DNA of 64,000 bases from Chromohalobacter marismortui (GCF_004364315.1 NZ_SOBR01000003.1:434001-498000); one strand, 5' to 3'. Shown: positions 20,657 to 29,469, counted from the first letter of the stretch. Numbers and translations: made by a program. Notes: generated by a model from the letters alone, not told the origin.

Positions 20657-21147
20657 AAAAACTTCACCTGCTGCGCACGCACCTGATTAACGCCGTGCCG
20701 GGGCTGGCCCGCGATCCCGACCGGCTGCTGACCTTCGTCGAGGATGGCAGCCTCGAGTTTCGACGTGGCCCCAACCTGTCCCACGAATATCAGTTCGCCG
20801 CGCAGTTGGTGCTGACCGACTTCGGCGATGACCTCGACACCGTCATGGTGCCGCTGCTGCAGTGGTTGGCCGAGTACCAGCCCGACGCGGATCCCGGCGA
20901 GGCGGTCAGCTTCGAGGCCGAGATCCTCAGCAACCAAGCGGTGGACGTCGCGCTGCGCGTCCAGCTCACCGAGCGCGTGATCGCCAAGGTCGATTGCGAC
21001 AGCGGCCATATCCACGTCGACCATGTCGTGTCGCGATTCGAGCGCGATGCCTGTCCCATCACGCATTGGCAGCTACTACTGCGCAACGCCAAGACTGACG
21101 ACGACTACACCCTGGTCGCCGAATGGGGCGAGACCGATGACGGATGA
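20653..21147 (+). CDS. R: Tail completion protein (P2 gpR-like)
   Basis: 164 aa (P2 R is 155). MKKLHLLRTHLINAVPGLARDPDRLL and the C-terminal HWQLLLRN region fit gpR, which acts at the tail-head joint. ATGA overlap with the holin; overlaps S by 11 bp. Confidence 0.91.
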   Translation: MKKLHLLRTHLINAVPGLARDPDRLLTFVEDGSLEFRRGPNLSHEYQFAAQLVLTDFGDDLDTVMVPLLQWLAEYQPDADPGEAVSFEAEILSNQAVDVALRVQLTERVIAKVDCDSGHIHVDHVVSRFERDACPITHWQLLLRNAKTDDDYTLVAEWGETDDG

Positions 21148-21595
21148 CCTGCAAGCCCTGGAAGACTGGGCCGCGCCCCTGCTCGCCCAGCTTGAGGCCA
21201 AGGAACGCCGCCGCTTGGCGCGTGCCATCGCACGTGACCTACGCCGCAGCCAACGCCAGCGCATCCGCTCGCAAACCAACCCCGACGGCACGCCCTATGC
21301 GCCGCGCCAGCCCCAGAAATGGCGCGCCCGGCAAGGCAGCATCCGCCGAAGCGCCATGTTCGACAAGCTCTCCACCGCGAAGTGGCTGAAAGCCACTACG
21401 CATGGCGACACCGCCGTGGTCGGTTTCATGGGCAACGTCGCGCGCATCGCCCGCACCCACCAATATGGCCTACGCGACCGCGTCGATCGCGACGGCCCCA
21501 CCATCGAATACCCGCAGCGCGAGCTGCTCGGCTTCACCGATGCCGACCGCGAGCTCGTCATCAATGCGCTGTTCACCCATCTGGGCTCGGTGTAA
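21137..21595 (+). CDS. S: Tail completion protein (P2 gpS-like)
   Basis: 152 aa (P2 S is 150) from ATG 21137. LEDWAAPLLAQLEAKERRRLAR, RQGSIRRSAMFDKL, and PQRELLGFTDADREL are family patterns. The stop codon overlaps the predicted late-activator site for V. Confidence 0.92.
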   Translation: MTDDLQALEDWAAPLLAQLEAKERRRLARAIARDLRRSQRQRIRSQTNPDGTPYAPRQPQKWRARQGSIRRSAMFDKLSTAKWLKATTHGDTAVVGFMGNVARIARTHQYGLRDRVDRDGPTIEYPQRELLGFTDADRELVINALFTHLGSV

Positions 21596-21612
21596 GACGC
21601 CCGCGCCACACC
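21589..21612 (+). promoter_or_regulatory. Predicted late-activator (Ogr) site before V
   Basis: GGTGT-N14-ACACC. Its centre is 45.5 bp before ACGATAGCGGC (21646-21656). The FI site has ACGATAACGGC at exactly the same distance. A centre near -55 matches the placement known for P2 Ogr sites. Confidence 0.8.
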
Positions 21613-21656
21613 CGCCCCCGCTTCGCCTGGCACCGCAGCTTCCGCACGATAGCGGC

Positions 21657-22322
21657 ATGCAAAACGTCGCCGAACTTCTCCGCCTGATTCACAACTTGAT
21701 CCGCCTGGGCACTATCGACCAGGTCGATCACGACACCGCGCGCGTACGCGTGAAATCCGGCGAGCTGCTGACCGACTGGCTGCCGTGGATCGAAGGCCGC
21801 GCCGGCACGACGCGCGACTGGGATCCGCCCACTGTAGGCGAGCAGGTAGTGGTGTTTTCGCCCGGCGGCGACCCGGCCGCTGGCGTGGTGCTTACCGGCC
21901 TTTACCGCCGCGCGCATCCTGCGCCAGCCAACTCCGGCGATGTTTGGCATCGCGTGTTTCCCGATGGCGCTGTCCTGGAGTACGACCACGCGGCACATCA
22001 TCTGCGGGCCTCCCTGCCCGGCTCAGCCGGCCTGACCGCGAGTGGTCCCGTGACCGTCTCTGCCGACGGCGCTATCGAAGCGACGACTGGATCGACCCTC
22101 ACCGCCACGGCCGCCGGCGGCGCGACGATCAACGCCAACACCCTCATCAACGGCAACCTGACGCTCAACGGCAACTTCAGTCAGCCCGCCGGCAAAAAGG
22201 CGACGATGGCCGGCGACGTGGCATTCAAGGGTGCCGTGACAAGCAACGGCAAGGACATCAGCTCCAGCCATCGACATAGCGATGTCGAGCGCGGCGGAGA
22301 TCAGTCCGGGAGTGTCGTCTGA
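21657..22322 (+). CDS. V: Baseplate spike protein (P2 gpV-like)
   Basis: Membrane-piercing spike, 221 aa (P2 V is 211). An N-terminal OB-like domain (IDQVDHDTARVRVKSGELLTDWLPW) is followed by repetitive beta-helix residues about 125-190 (TLTATAAGGATINANTL) and the tip motif SHRHSDVERGGDQSG, whose H-x-H is known to bind iron at the P2 spike tip. Overlaps W by one base (TGATG). Confidence 0.94.
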   Translation: MQNVAELLRLIHNLIRLGTIDQVDHDTARVRVKSGELLTDWLPWIEGRAGTTRDWDPPTVGEQVVVFSPGGDPAAGVVLTGLYRRAHPAPANSGDVWHRVFPDGAVLEYDHAAHHLRASLPGSAGLTASGPVTVSADGAIEATTGSTLTATAAGGATINANTLINGNLTLNGNFSQPAGKKATMAGDVAFKGAVTSNGKDISSSHRHSDVERGGDQSGSVV

Positions 22323-22672
22323 TGCCTGGCATGTCGCGCACCACCGGCCAGCGTCTCGACTCGCTCGAGCATCTCCGGCAATCCATCGTCGATATCCTGA
22401 CCACGCCGCTGGGCTCGCGGGTGATGCGCCGCGACTACGGCTCGCTGCTGCCCGAACTCATCGACCAGCCGCTGAACGGCGCCACGGCTCTGCGCGCCTA
22501 CTCGGCCACCGTCGTCGCGCTGATGAAGTGGGAACCGCGTGTCCGCGTAACGCAGATCACCCGCATCGTATCCACCACGCGCCCAGGGCGTTTCGACCTG
22601 CGCATCGCAGGGCGCCGTATCGACACCGGTGATGACGTGGACATCGACGTCCCATTGGGTGCCGCCTCATGA
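22322..22672 (+). CDS. W: Baseplate protein (P2 gpW-like)
   Basis: 116 aa (P2 W is 115), related to T4 gp25. LEHLRQSIVDILTTPLGSRVMRRDYGS is the conserved core with the central arginines. Overlaps J by 4 bp. Confidence 0.95.
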   Translation: MPGMSRTTGQRLDSLEHLRQSIVDILTTPLGSRVMRRDYGSLLPELIDQPLNGATALRAYSATVVALMKWEPRVRVTQITRIVSTTRPGRFDLRIAGRRIDTGDDVDIDVPLGAAS

Positions 22673-23586
22673 GTAGCCCGATCGATCTCTCCCGCTTACC
22701 GGCCCCGGCTGTCGTCGAGGAACTCGACTTCGAGACCATCTTCGCCGAGCGCAAATCCCGCTTGCTCGAATTGACGCCGGAGGATGAACGCGCCGACGTC
22801 GCGGCCACCCTCGAGCTCGAAAGCGAGCCGCTCACCAAGCTGCTCGAGGAAAACGCCTATCGGGAGCTGCATTGGCGCCAGCGAGTCAATGAAGCGGCCA
22901 AGGCGGTCATGATCGCTCATGCGCAAAACGGGGACCTCGACAACCTGGTCGCCAATTTCAATGTTCAACGCCTGACCGTGGAACCCGGTAATACGGAAGC
23001 AGTACCACCGGTCCCTCCGACGCTGGAACCGGACGACGACCTCCGCATGCGCGGGCCCGAAGCCTTCGAGGGACTCAGCGTCGCCGGACCGACCGGCGCC
23101 TACGAATTCTATGCCCGCAGTGCCGATGGACGTGTCGCCGATGCTCGTGCGATCTCGCCGGCACCGTGCGAGGCACTGATCACGGTGCTGTCGCGCTTGG
23201 GTAATGGCGAGGCCCCGCAGGACTTACTCGACAACGTGTATGACGCACTCACTCCCGAAGACATTCGGCCACTGGGTGATCGAGTCACTGTCCAATCCGC
23301 GGCAATCACCGAATACACCATCCAGGCCGTCCTGCACTTGTATGAAGGACACGGCCCCGAGCAGGAACTCATCCTCGAAAGCGCTCTGGCCCGCGCAGAG
23401 AAGTACCGCAACGAGCAGCGCAAACTCGGTCGCAGCATCTACACCGACGCGATTGAAGCCGCTCTGCATGTCGAGGGGGTCGAGCATGTCGACCTGATCT
23501 CACCGACGGCCCACATCCTCTTCGACCTCACCCAGGCCGGACATTGCACAGGCATCAACGTCACCCTGGGGGCGAGCAATGGCTGA
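22669..23586 (+). CDS. J: Baseplate protein (P2 gpJ-like)
   Basis: 305 aa (P2 J is 302). IDLSRLPAPAVVEELDFETIFAERK opens the protein and YEFYARSADGRV and PLGDRVTVQSA are typical internal motifs. Forms the baseplate periphery with W and I. Overlaps I by 8 bp. Confidence 0.95.
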   Translation: MSSPIDLSRLPAPAVVEELDFETIFAERKSRLLELTPEDERADVAATLELESEPLTKLLEENAYRELHWRQRVNEAAKAVMIAHAQNGDLDNLVANFNVQRLTVEPGNTEAVPPVPPTLEPDDDLRMRGPEAFEGLSVAGPTGAYEFYARSADGRVADARAISPAPCEALITVLSRLGNGEAPQDLLDNVYDALTPEDIRPLGDRVTVQSAAITEYTIQAVLHLYEGHGPEQELILESALARAEKYRNEQRKLGRSIYTDAIEAALHVEGVEHVDLISPTAHILFDLTQAGHCTGINVTLGASNG

Positions 23587-24208
23587 TCACTGGACGTTGC
23601 TACCCCCCAATGCGTCGTTCCTCGAGCGCGCCGCTGCCGAGGCGGGCACCGAGATCGAGCGTGTCCCGGTGCCTCTGCGAGATCTTTGGCATCCGGACCG
23701 CTGCCCAGCTCGGCTGCTGCCCTACCTGGCATGGACCTTCTCGGTCGATCGCTGGGATCCAACCTGGTCAGAGGCCGCCAAGCGCGCGGTGATCCGTAGC
23801 TCGTTCTATGTACACCGCAAGAAAGGGACGATCAGTGCGCTACGCCGCGTCGTCGAGCCCCTGGGCTACCTGCTGGAAGTCACCGAATGGTGGCAAATGG
23901 AACCGCTCGGCGAGCGCGGCACCTTTGCACTACGCATCGGCGTGCTCGATACCGGCATCACCGATGCCATGTATACGGAGCTCACCCGACTCGTCGACGA
24001 CGCCAAACCATTGACCCGGCACATCGCCGGGCTCGACCTGCTCGGCGAAACGCGCGGCCCGCTGTACCTCGGCTGCGCGGTCTACGACGGCCACACCACC
24101 ACGGTATACCCCTACGCCGCGCCGGCCACCGAAAGCACCGGGCTGCTCTACCTCGGCGCCGCGCTCCACGTCATCGATACCACCACCGTCTACCCGAAAC
24201 CTGAATAG
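23579..24208 (+). CDS. I: Tail protein (P2 gpI-like)
   Basis: 209 aa (P2 I is 176). LLPPNASFLERAAAEA and DPTWSEAAKRAVIRSSFYVHRKKGT are family signatures. The extra length is at the C-terminus, where two similar segments (GPLYLGCAVYDGHTTTVYP and GLLYLGAALHVIDTTTVYP) suggest an internal duplication. Confidence 0.92.
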   Translation: MADHWTLLPPNASFLERAAAEAGTEIERVPVPLRDLWHPDRCPARLLPYLAWTFSVDRWDPTWSEAAKRAVIRSSFYVHRKKGTISALRRVVEPLGYLLEVTEWWQMEPLGERGTFALRIGVLDTGITDAMYTELTRLVDDAKPLTRHIAGLDLLGETRGPLYLGCAVYDGHTTTVYPYAAPATESTGLLYLGAALHVIDTTTVYPKPE

Positions 24209-24220
24209 GAGCTGTCGCCC

Positions 24221-25336
24221 ATGCCCCAGTTCTACACGCTCCCCACGGCCATCGGTGAAGCGAAAATCGCCAACGCCATCTCCTTAGGCCGCACCGTCGA
24301 GATCACCAAACTCGCCATCGGCGACGGCGGCGGCAGCCTACCCACGCCGGACAGCGACCGCACGTCACTGGTCAACGAGATCCGCCGCGCCGCAATCAAC
24401 ACCAGCGTCGTCGACGACGACAACCCCAACTGGATCGTCGTCGAGCAGGTACTCCCGCCCGACATTGGCGGCTGGACCATTCGCGAGATCGGCCTGTACG
24501 ACGCCGACGGTGACCTCATCGCCTACGGCAACTACCCAGAAACCTATAAGCCTGTGCTCAGCGAGGGCAGCGGCCGCACTCAGACCATCCGCTTTGTGAT
24601 GCAGGTCTCCGATACCGCCGCCGTCACCCTCAAAGTCGATCCCAGCGTCGTCCTCGCCACGCGCCAGCTCGTCGACGACGAGATCGACGAACACGCCCAG
24701 AGCCGGAACCACCCCGACGCCACCACCACGGCGAAGGGGTTTATGCAGTACGGGACAAGCGAGGAAACCCGACAAGGCACCCGCACCGACCGCGCCGCGC
24801 ATCTCGCCGGGGTGAAAGCCGCGATTGATGATCGCGTGGCAGATCAAGACACGGTCGACACCGGCACCAACGACACCAAGTTCGTCACCCCGAAGAAGCT
24901 CAAAGCATGGGCAACGAGCTGGGTAAAGCAGGCGACCGAGACCGTTGTCGGCATGCTCAAAGTTGCGACTCAAGCCCAGGTTGAGGCGGGGGAAGACGAC
25001 AAAACGGCGGTGACGCCGAAAAAAATGCGCTGGGGATTCGATAGTAATCTAGCCTCGACCGGATACATCGTGTTCCCGACGTGGTTGGCCGGCCTGATTA
25101 TCCAATGGGGAATCTATTATCACAGTCCAGGATGGAGCACCGTAGGGTTCCCCATCACATATCCCAATGCCCCCTTATGGGTGGGAATAACTGATGTAGA
25201 TCAATCCCCAGGAGATACGGAGTATTTCTCTCTAGATGTTTTCTATGGGAATGAGGGGGTTACCCAAACACATTTCAAGTTTACGGACAATATTGGTGGC
25301 GGCGGCCGAGTTCGCTGGTTTTCAATTGGCCATTAA
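24221..25336 (+). CDS. H: Tail fibre protein (P2 gpH-like)
   Basis: 371 aa, shorter than P2 H (669). The N-terminal attachment domain (about 1-150) is conserved (FYTLPTAIGEAKIANAI, LAIGDGGG, IREIGLYDADGDLIAYGNYP); repeats with NHPDATTTAKGF and FVTPKKL follow. The last 95 residues (from GYIVFP, with IIQWG and terminal RWFSIGH) look like a gp53-type tip and are encoded by visibly AT-richer DNA. That is consistent with exchange of the receptor-binding tip. Confidence 0.9.
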   Translation: MPQFYTLPTAIGEAKIANAISLGRTVEITKLAIGDGGGSLPTPDSDRTSLVNEIRRAAINTSVVDDDNPNWIVVEQVLPPDIGGWTIREIGLYDADGDLIAYGNYPETYKPVLSEGSGRTQTIRFVMQVSDTAAVTLKVDPSVVLATRQLVDDEIDEHAQSRNHPDATTTAKGFMQYGTSEETRQGTRTDRAAHLAGVKAAIDDRVADQDTVDTGTNDTKFVTPKKLKAWATSWVKQATETVVGMLKVATQAQVEAGEDDKTAVTPKKMRWGFDSNLASTGYIVFPTWLAGLIIQWGIYYHSPGWSTVGFPITYPNAPLWVGITDVDQSPGDTEYFSLDVFYGNEGVTQTHFKFTDNIGGGGRVRWFSIGH

Positions 25337-25349
25337 GTGGTGACGAATA

Positions 25350-25913
25350 ATGCATTACAGTCCATCGAGAGATAGCTTTTATCCCGGCTCTCTACGCGCC
25401 GAATATGAGCGCCTGGGAGTTTGGCCAGATGATGCTATCGAGGTTACAAAAGCGGAGTTTGCCACCTATGGCCAGGGCTCCCCGCCCGAGGGCATGCAAC
25501 GCAGCGCTACGGAGAGCGGTCGCCTCTGTTGGGTGAAAATTCCAGCCGAGCCCCTGGCCGACCTCGCCGCGCGCAAGCGCCGCGCCATCGAAGCCGCACG
25601 CGACGAGGCCATCGCCGCCGGCTTCGAGCACACTTTCGGCGATACGACGGACACGGTGCAGATGCGCGCCCGTGATCGCGAAAACATCATGGGCCTGGCT
25701 GTCTCAGCTCAACGAAATCCCGAGGGTACGTTCGCGTTCCGCGCCGAAAGCAACGCGCAATACGAACTGACAGCGGACGAAATGCTCGAGCTCGCCGAAG
25801 CCGCCCAGGCGCACGTCAGCGCGCAATACCAGCACAGTTGGCAGCGCAAAGGCGAGATCGACGCCGCGCTCGAGGCTGAGGTTAGGGAAGGGATTGAGAC
25901 GGTGGAGTGGTAA
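25350..25913 (+). CDS. Tail fibre assembly-type protein (DUF4376-like C-terminus)
   Basis: 187 aa in the position of P2 gene G. The N-terminus (YPGSLRAEYERLGVWPDDAIEV) is of the fibre-associated type. The C-terminal half (RKRRAIEAARDEAIAAGF...TDTVQMRARDRENIMG) matches the domain often found in proteins next to phage tail fibres. Probably a fibre chaperone or partner. Confidence 0.78.
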   Translation: MHYSPSRDSFYPGSLRAEYERLGVWPDDAIEVTKAEFATYGQGSPPEGMQRSATESGRLCWVKIPAEPLADLAARKRRAIEAARDEAIAAGFEHTFGDTTDTVQMRARDRENIMGLAVSAQRNPEGTFAFRAESNAQYELTADEMLELAEAAQAHVSAQYQHSWQRKGEIDAALEAEVREGIETVEW

Positions 25914-25918
25914 AGATG

Positions 25919-25936
25919 GCCCGCCAGAAGGCGGGC
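25919..25936 (+). terminator. Hairpin after the fibre assembly gene
   Basis: 7-bp stem GCCCGCC/GGCGGGC with loop AGAA, followed by TCTTAAC. It marks the end of the V-G operon and the left edge of the first cargo block. Confidence 0.65.
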
Positions 25937-25967
25937 TCTTAACAACAGATAATAACTAATGAAGCTA

Positions 25968-26405
25968 CTAACTTTTCGACACAACCTTCCTATAAACCAA
26001 GTAAGCCAACCCCACCATCACGGGGAGGAAGAGCATAACTTTAAACATATGGTACATCTCACTATCACTCATACTGTATCCATATGGCTCAAACAAGAAG
26101 ACAAAAGCACCAACCAGAAACACCCAAAAAGCGGACCCAGCAATAAAGCAGCGCCGCACCACGCCTCCTTCTTTGAAAACCCTAATCACAAAATTTTTCA
26201 AAGCAGGCACGTTGCGAATAATCTCTGGGAGGTACTTAACAAACAAAACCCCAAACAGTATGGGCACAACGATTCCGGCAGGCCCACGCGGCAAGAATAG
26301 ACTCCCCGTCACCTCATATATTAGAACGACACAAAGAAGCTCCACTCCAAAACCAACAGAGAAACCAAGAACAAACAACAATGCTTTAAATAAAAAATCT
26401 TTCAC
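25968..26405 (-). CDS. Cargo membrane protein of unknown function
   Basis: About 145 aa from GTG 26405, which is preceded by GGGAGGG; the frame stays open to ATG 26462 (164 aa), so the start is uncertain. Four hydrophobic segments in a short protein (FKALLFVLGFSVGFG, IVVPILFGVLFV, FWVFLVGAFVFLF, FLPVMVGLAYLVY). AT-rich and on the strand opposite to the tail genes, in the slot that holds fun(Z) in P2. No family recognised; a membrane effector is conceivable. Confidence 0.65.
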   Translation of the reverse strand: MKDFLFKALLFVLGFSVGFGVELLCVVLIYEVTGSLFLPRGPAGIVVPILFGVLFVKYLPEIIRNVPALKNFVIRVFKEGGVVRRCFIAGSAFWVFLVGAFVFLFEPYGYSMSDSEMYHMFKVMLFLPVMVGLAYLVYRKVVSKS

Positions 26406-26574
26406 ATACCCTCCCAAGAAAAAACATCGGCGATGGAGTTTCATAAAGAAGAAAAACACCACCTTTCGACCGACACATTATACTAATTAAGACCCACTTT
26501 TTAAATATTTCCTTCAACATAAGTAAGTATAAAAATAAGATTGCTTGCATATTCACTCTATCCAACCTCATGGA

Positions 26575-26684
26575 CCTGCCGCGCCACACGCACGATATCG
26601 GCGTGAACCCACGGTTTCTTTTAAAACTCAGGCTGAACCTGCGCAGGAGCCTCCATGGCATTCGACCAATACCTCGGGGTGCGC
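26575..26684 (+). pseudogene. Duplicated fragment of the FI promoter and start
   Basis: About 110 bp nearly identical (roughly 90%) to 27669-27782, which holds the -10 region, ribosome site and first ten codons of FI. It includes ATG GCA TTC GAC CAA TAC, then diverges into unrelated sequence. The activator palindrome is not included. It lies just beyond the stop codon of the 26708-27511 gene, so that cargo gene is bracketed by direct repeats. Confidence 0.9.
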
Positions 26685-26707
26685 TCGAGACAGTGGCGTG
26701 ATGAGCC

Positions 26708-27511
26708 TCACTCTGCAGGTTCAGTGCCCAGCAATAGCCATTCAGATTCTGGTTTTTCGTAACTTTCAAGATGTTTATTGAATCCAAGGGTTTCCAGGAC
26801 GGAAGCCCAGTCATACGAAGAGTCCATTCGAGACTTGAAAAGCAAGGAGCACAGAATAACCTTTCGGTAGCCCCGAAGCTGGACAAAGATATGATCAGAA
26901 AGCCCCGGGGCAGCTTTAACGATTTCAGAGACAAATTTTGAGAATGCACAAACATCATCAGAGACAACCTTACCCAAGTACCGTTGAACAGAGGGTTCCT
27001 CTTGCCTCAATTCCCCCAAAACCATCTCATTCTCAAAAAAATCTACGCATCTAGCTCGAGAGCTTGTATAGAAAACACCATGCCTCACGAAAAAATCATC
27101 ACCCAATATCTCCCGCAAATCCTTATCCAAGTTATCATCTAGAGTTCTCATAAGCTGTGGCAGCAACGAGGAAGCCCTCTGATAAGCGTCCGTTCGAACT
27201 TGGTATGCAGCAGCCTGATCTATTTGGGCCTTCTGCTGCTCTATAAGCTCATCTTGCTTCTGCACCAAATCATCCTGTTGCCGAACAAGAACACTCTGCT
27301 GGTAGAGCGTATGCACAAGCGCGATGAGGGTAGCAGTCAGGACAGCCACACCAACCGTACCGGAGAGGTAGGTAGCAAAGTCGGCCCAGTCGCCAGGATT
27401 ATCTGATAACGAGCTGCCATGAAAGTGCACAGCATATAAGCCAATGGCCACTATGGCAGCCACTAGAACAGAGGCTACAAGCATCCAGTACTGTCTCAAC
27501 GCCTTACCCAT
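26708..27511 (-). CDS. Cargo membrane protein with coiled coil, possible exclusion gene
   Basis: 267 aa. Two N-terminal transmembrane helices (about 8-29 and 45-68), a Gln/Leu-rich coiled coil (about 70-105: QQDDLVQKQDELIEQQKAQ) and a soluble C-terminal domain of 160 residues. This layout resembles proteins annotated as putative phage abortive infection proteins, but I cannot confirm the family. It sits between G and FI, where P2 carries the exclusion gene fun(Z), with opposite strand and lower GC than its neighbours. Confidence 0.75.
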   Translation of the reverse strand: MGKALRQYWMLVASVLVAAIVAIGLYAVHFHGSSLSDNPGDWADFATYLSGTVGVAVLTATLIALVHTLYQQSVLVRQQDDLVQKQDELIEQQKAQIDQAAAYQVRTDAYQRASSLLPQLMRTLDDNLDKDLREILGDDFFVRHGVFYTSSRARCVDFFENEMVLGELRQEEPSVQRYLGKVVSDDVCAFSKFVSEIVKAAPGLSDHIFVQLRGYRKVILCSLLFKSRMDSSYDWASVLETLGFNKHLESYEKPESEWLLLGTEPAE

Positions 27512-27629
27512 AACACCTTCCTATGTTGGCTGATACGAATGGGTTAAGCCTAACCCGCCCATTCCACGTTATAGACCCACAACTCAAAACAGCCCTTGCT
27601 CATCTGTTATCGGCAGCTCGCAAGCCTAA

Positions 27630-27653
27630 GGTGTAAACCCCACCTCCCACACC
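27630..27653 (+). promoter_or_regulatory. Predicted late-activator (Ogr) site before FI
   Basis: GGTGT-N14-ACACC, centre 45.5 bp before ACGATAACGGC (27687-27697), the same spacing as at V. It lies outside the duplicated segment, so only the true FI copy keeps it. Confidence 0.8.
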
Positions 27654-27749
27654 CTGCCCGACTAACACCCTGCCGCGCCACCCCGCACGATAACGGCGTG
27701 AATTCACGGTTTCTTTTGAAACTCAGGCCGAACCTGCGCAGGAGCCTCC

Positions 27750-28934
27750 ATGGCACTCGACCAATACCATCACGGGGTGCGTGTCTCCGAAGTCAATGAC
27801 GGTACCCGCACCATTCGCACCGTTTCCACGGCGGTCATCGGCGTGGTCTGCACCGCCGAGGATGCCGACGCCACCACCTTCCCCCTTGACCACCCGGCGC
27901 TGGTCACCAATGTCGACACCGCCATCGGCAAGGCCGGCACCCAAGGCACGCTGAAAGACACCCTCACCACGATCAGCCAGCAGTCCAAGCCGGTCATCGT
28001 GGTGGTGCGCGTGGCCGAAGGCATCGACGACGAGGAAACCACCGCCAACGTCATCGGCACCACCACCGAGACGGGCCAGCGTACCGGCCTGCAAGCGCTG
28101 CTCACCGCCAAGCAAAAGCTGGGGATCACGCCGCGCATCATCGGCGTGCCAGCGCTGGACACCCAGCCAGTGGCCACCGCCCTGGTGCCGGTGCTGCAAC
28201 AGCTGCGTGCCTTCGGCTACGCCTACGCCCACGGCTGCGACACTATCACCGACGTGACCGCGTATCGCGATGAGTTCGGCGCCCGGGAGCTGATGGTGAT
28301 CTGGCCTCAGTTCGAGGCGTTCGATACCGATGACGCCGCCACGGTCACGGTCAGCCCCGTCGCCGTCGCGCTCGGCCTGCGCGCGAAGCTCGACCAGGAG
28401 GTCGGCTGGCACAAGACCCTTTCCAACGTCGTGGTCAACGGCGTCACCGGGATCGATCGCGACGTGTTCTGGGATCTGCAATCGCCCAACACCGATGCCG
28501 GCATCCTCAACGCTGCCGACGTCACCACGTTGATCAACCAGGGCGGGTACCGCTTCTGGGGCTCGCGCACCTGCGCCGGGCCGGAATCCCTGTTTCCCTT
28601 CGAGAACTATACCCGCACCGCGCAGATTCTCGCCGACACGGTCGCCGAGGCGCACCTGTGGGCAGTCGACAAGCCGCTTCACGCCTCGCTCGCGCGGGAC
28701 ATCATCGAAGGGGTCAACGCCAAGTTTCGCGAGCTCAAGAACCTGGGGCTGATCGTCGACGGCTCGGCCTGGCTGAACGAAGACCTCACCACCGAGACCT
28801 CCCTCAAGGCCGGCAAGCTGCGCATCGATTACGACTACACGCCGGTGCCGCCGCTTGAGGATCTCGGGTTCCAGCAGCGCATTACCGACTCGTATCTCGC
28901 CGACTTCGCCGAGCGCGTCGCGGCCACCGCCTGA
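27750..28934 (+). CDS. FI: Tail sheath protein (P2 gpFI-like)
   Basis: Contractile sheath subunit, 394 aa (P2 FI is 396). YHHGVRVSEVNDGTRTIRTVSTAVIGVV opens the protein; NGVTGIDRDVFWDLQ, NQGGYRFWGSRTC and the C-terminal IDYDYTPVPPLEDLGF are strongly conserved. GCAGGAG stands before ATG 27750. Its 5' region exists as a second, truncated copy at 26575-26684. Confidence 0.97.
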   Translation: MALDQYHHGVRVSEVNDGTRTIRTVSTAVIGVVCTAEDADATTFPLDHPALVTNVDTAIGKAGTQGTLKDTLTTISQQSKPVIVVVRVAEGIDDEETTANVIGTTTETGQRTGLQALLTAKQKLGITPRIIGVPALDTQPVATALVPVLQQLRAFGYAYAHGCDTITDVTAYRDEFGARELMVIWPQFEAFDTDDAATVTVSPVAVALGLRAKLDQEVGWHKTLSNVVVNGVTGIDRDVFWDLQSPNTDAGILNAADVTTLINQGGYRFWGSRTCAGPESLFPFENYTRTAQILADTVAEAHLWAVDKPLHASLARDIIEGVNAKFRELKNLGLIVDGSAWLNEDLTTETSLKAGKLRIDYDYTPVPPLEDLGFQQRITDSYLADFAERVAATA

Positions 28935-28956
28935 ACTGACTAGATAGGGACCGAGC

Positions 28957-29469
28957 ATGGCACTCCCCAAGAAACTCAAGGACCTGAACCTGTTCAGCAA
29001 TGGCGATAGCTGGCAGGGCATCGTCCAGTCCGTCACGTTGCCCACCCTCGCGCGCAAGATTGAGGAATGGCGCGGCGGCGGCATGGATGGCCCGGTCGGC
29101 ATCGACATGGGCCAAGACGGCCTCATGACCTGCCAATGGACCGTCGGCGGCCTGGTCGAAAGCATCTTCGACAACTTCGGCACCTCGCGCATCGATGCCG
29201 ACATGCTGCGCATGACCGGAAGCTACGAGCGCGACGACGTCGACGAAGCCTCGGCGGTCGAGGTCGTCATGCGCGGCCGTCACACCGAAATCGACATGGG
29301 CGACGCGCAGGCCGGCGAGAACACCGAGCACCAGGTCACCAGCACGCTGAGCTACTACAAGCTCAGCATCGACGGCGCCCCCAAGGTCGAGATCGACCTC
29401 ATCAACCAGGTGTTCAAGGTCAACGGCGAAGACCGCCTCGCGGGCCGTCGCCAGCGCCTGGGTATCTAA
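28957..29469 (+). CDS. FII: Tail tube protein (P2 gpFII-like)
   Basis: Inner tube subunit, 170 aa (P2 FII is 172). MALPKKLKDLNLFSNGDSW and VTSTLSYYKLSIDG are conserved. Begins 22 bp after FI. Confidence 0.96.
   Translation: MALPKKLKDLNLFSNGDSWQGIVQSVTLPTLARKIEEWRGGGMDGPVGIDMGQDGLMTCQWTVGGLVESIFDNFGTSRIDADMLRMTGSYERDDVDEASAVEVVMRGRHTEIDMGDAQAGENTEHQVTSTLSYYKLSIDGAPKVEIDLINQVFKVNGEDRLAGRRQRLGI

Noticed and set aside
26386-26967. Minus-strand ORF of 193 aa between the two cargo membrane genes
   Set aside because: It overlaps both better-supported genes and the FI-start duplicate in another frame; no family features.
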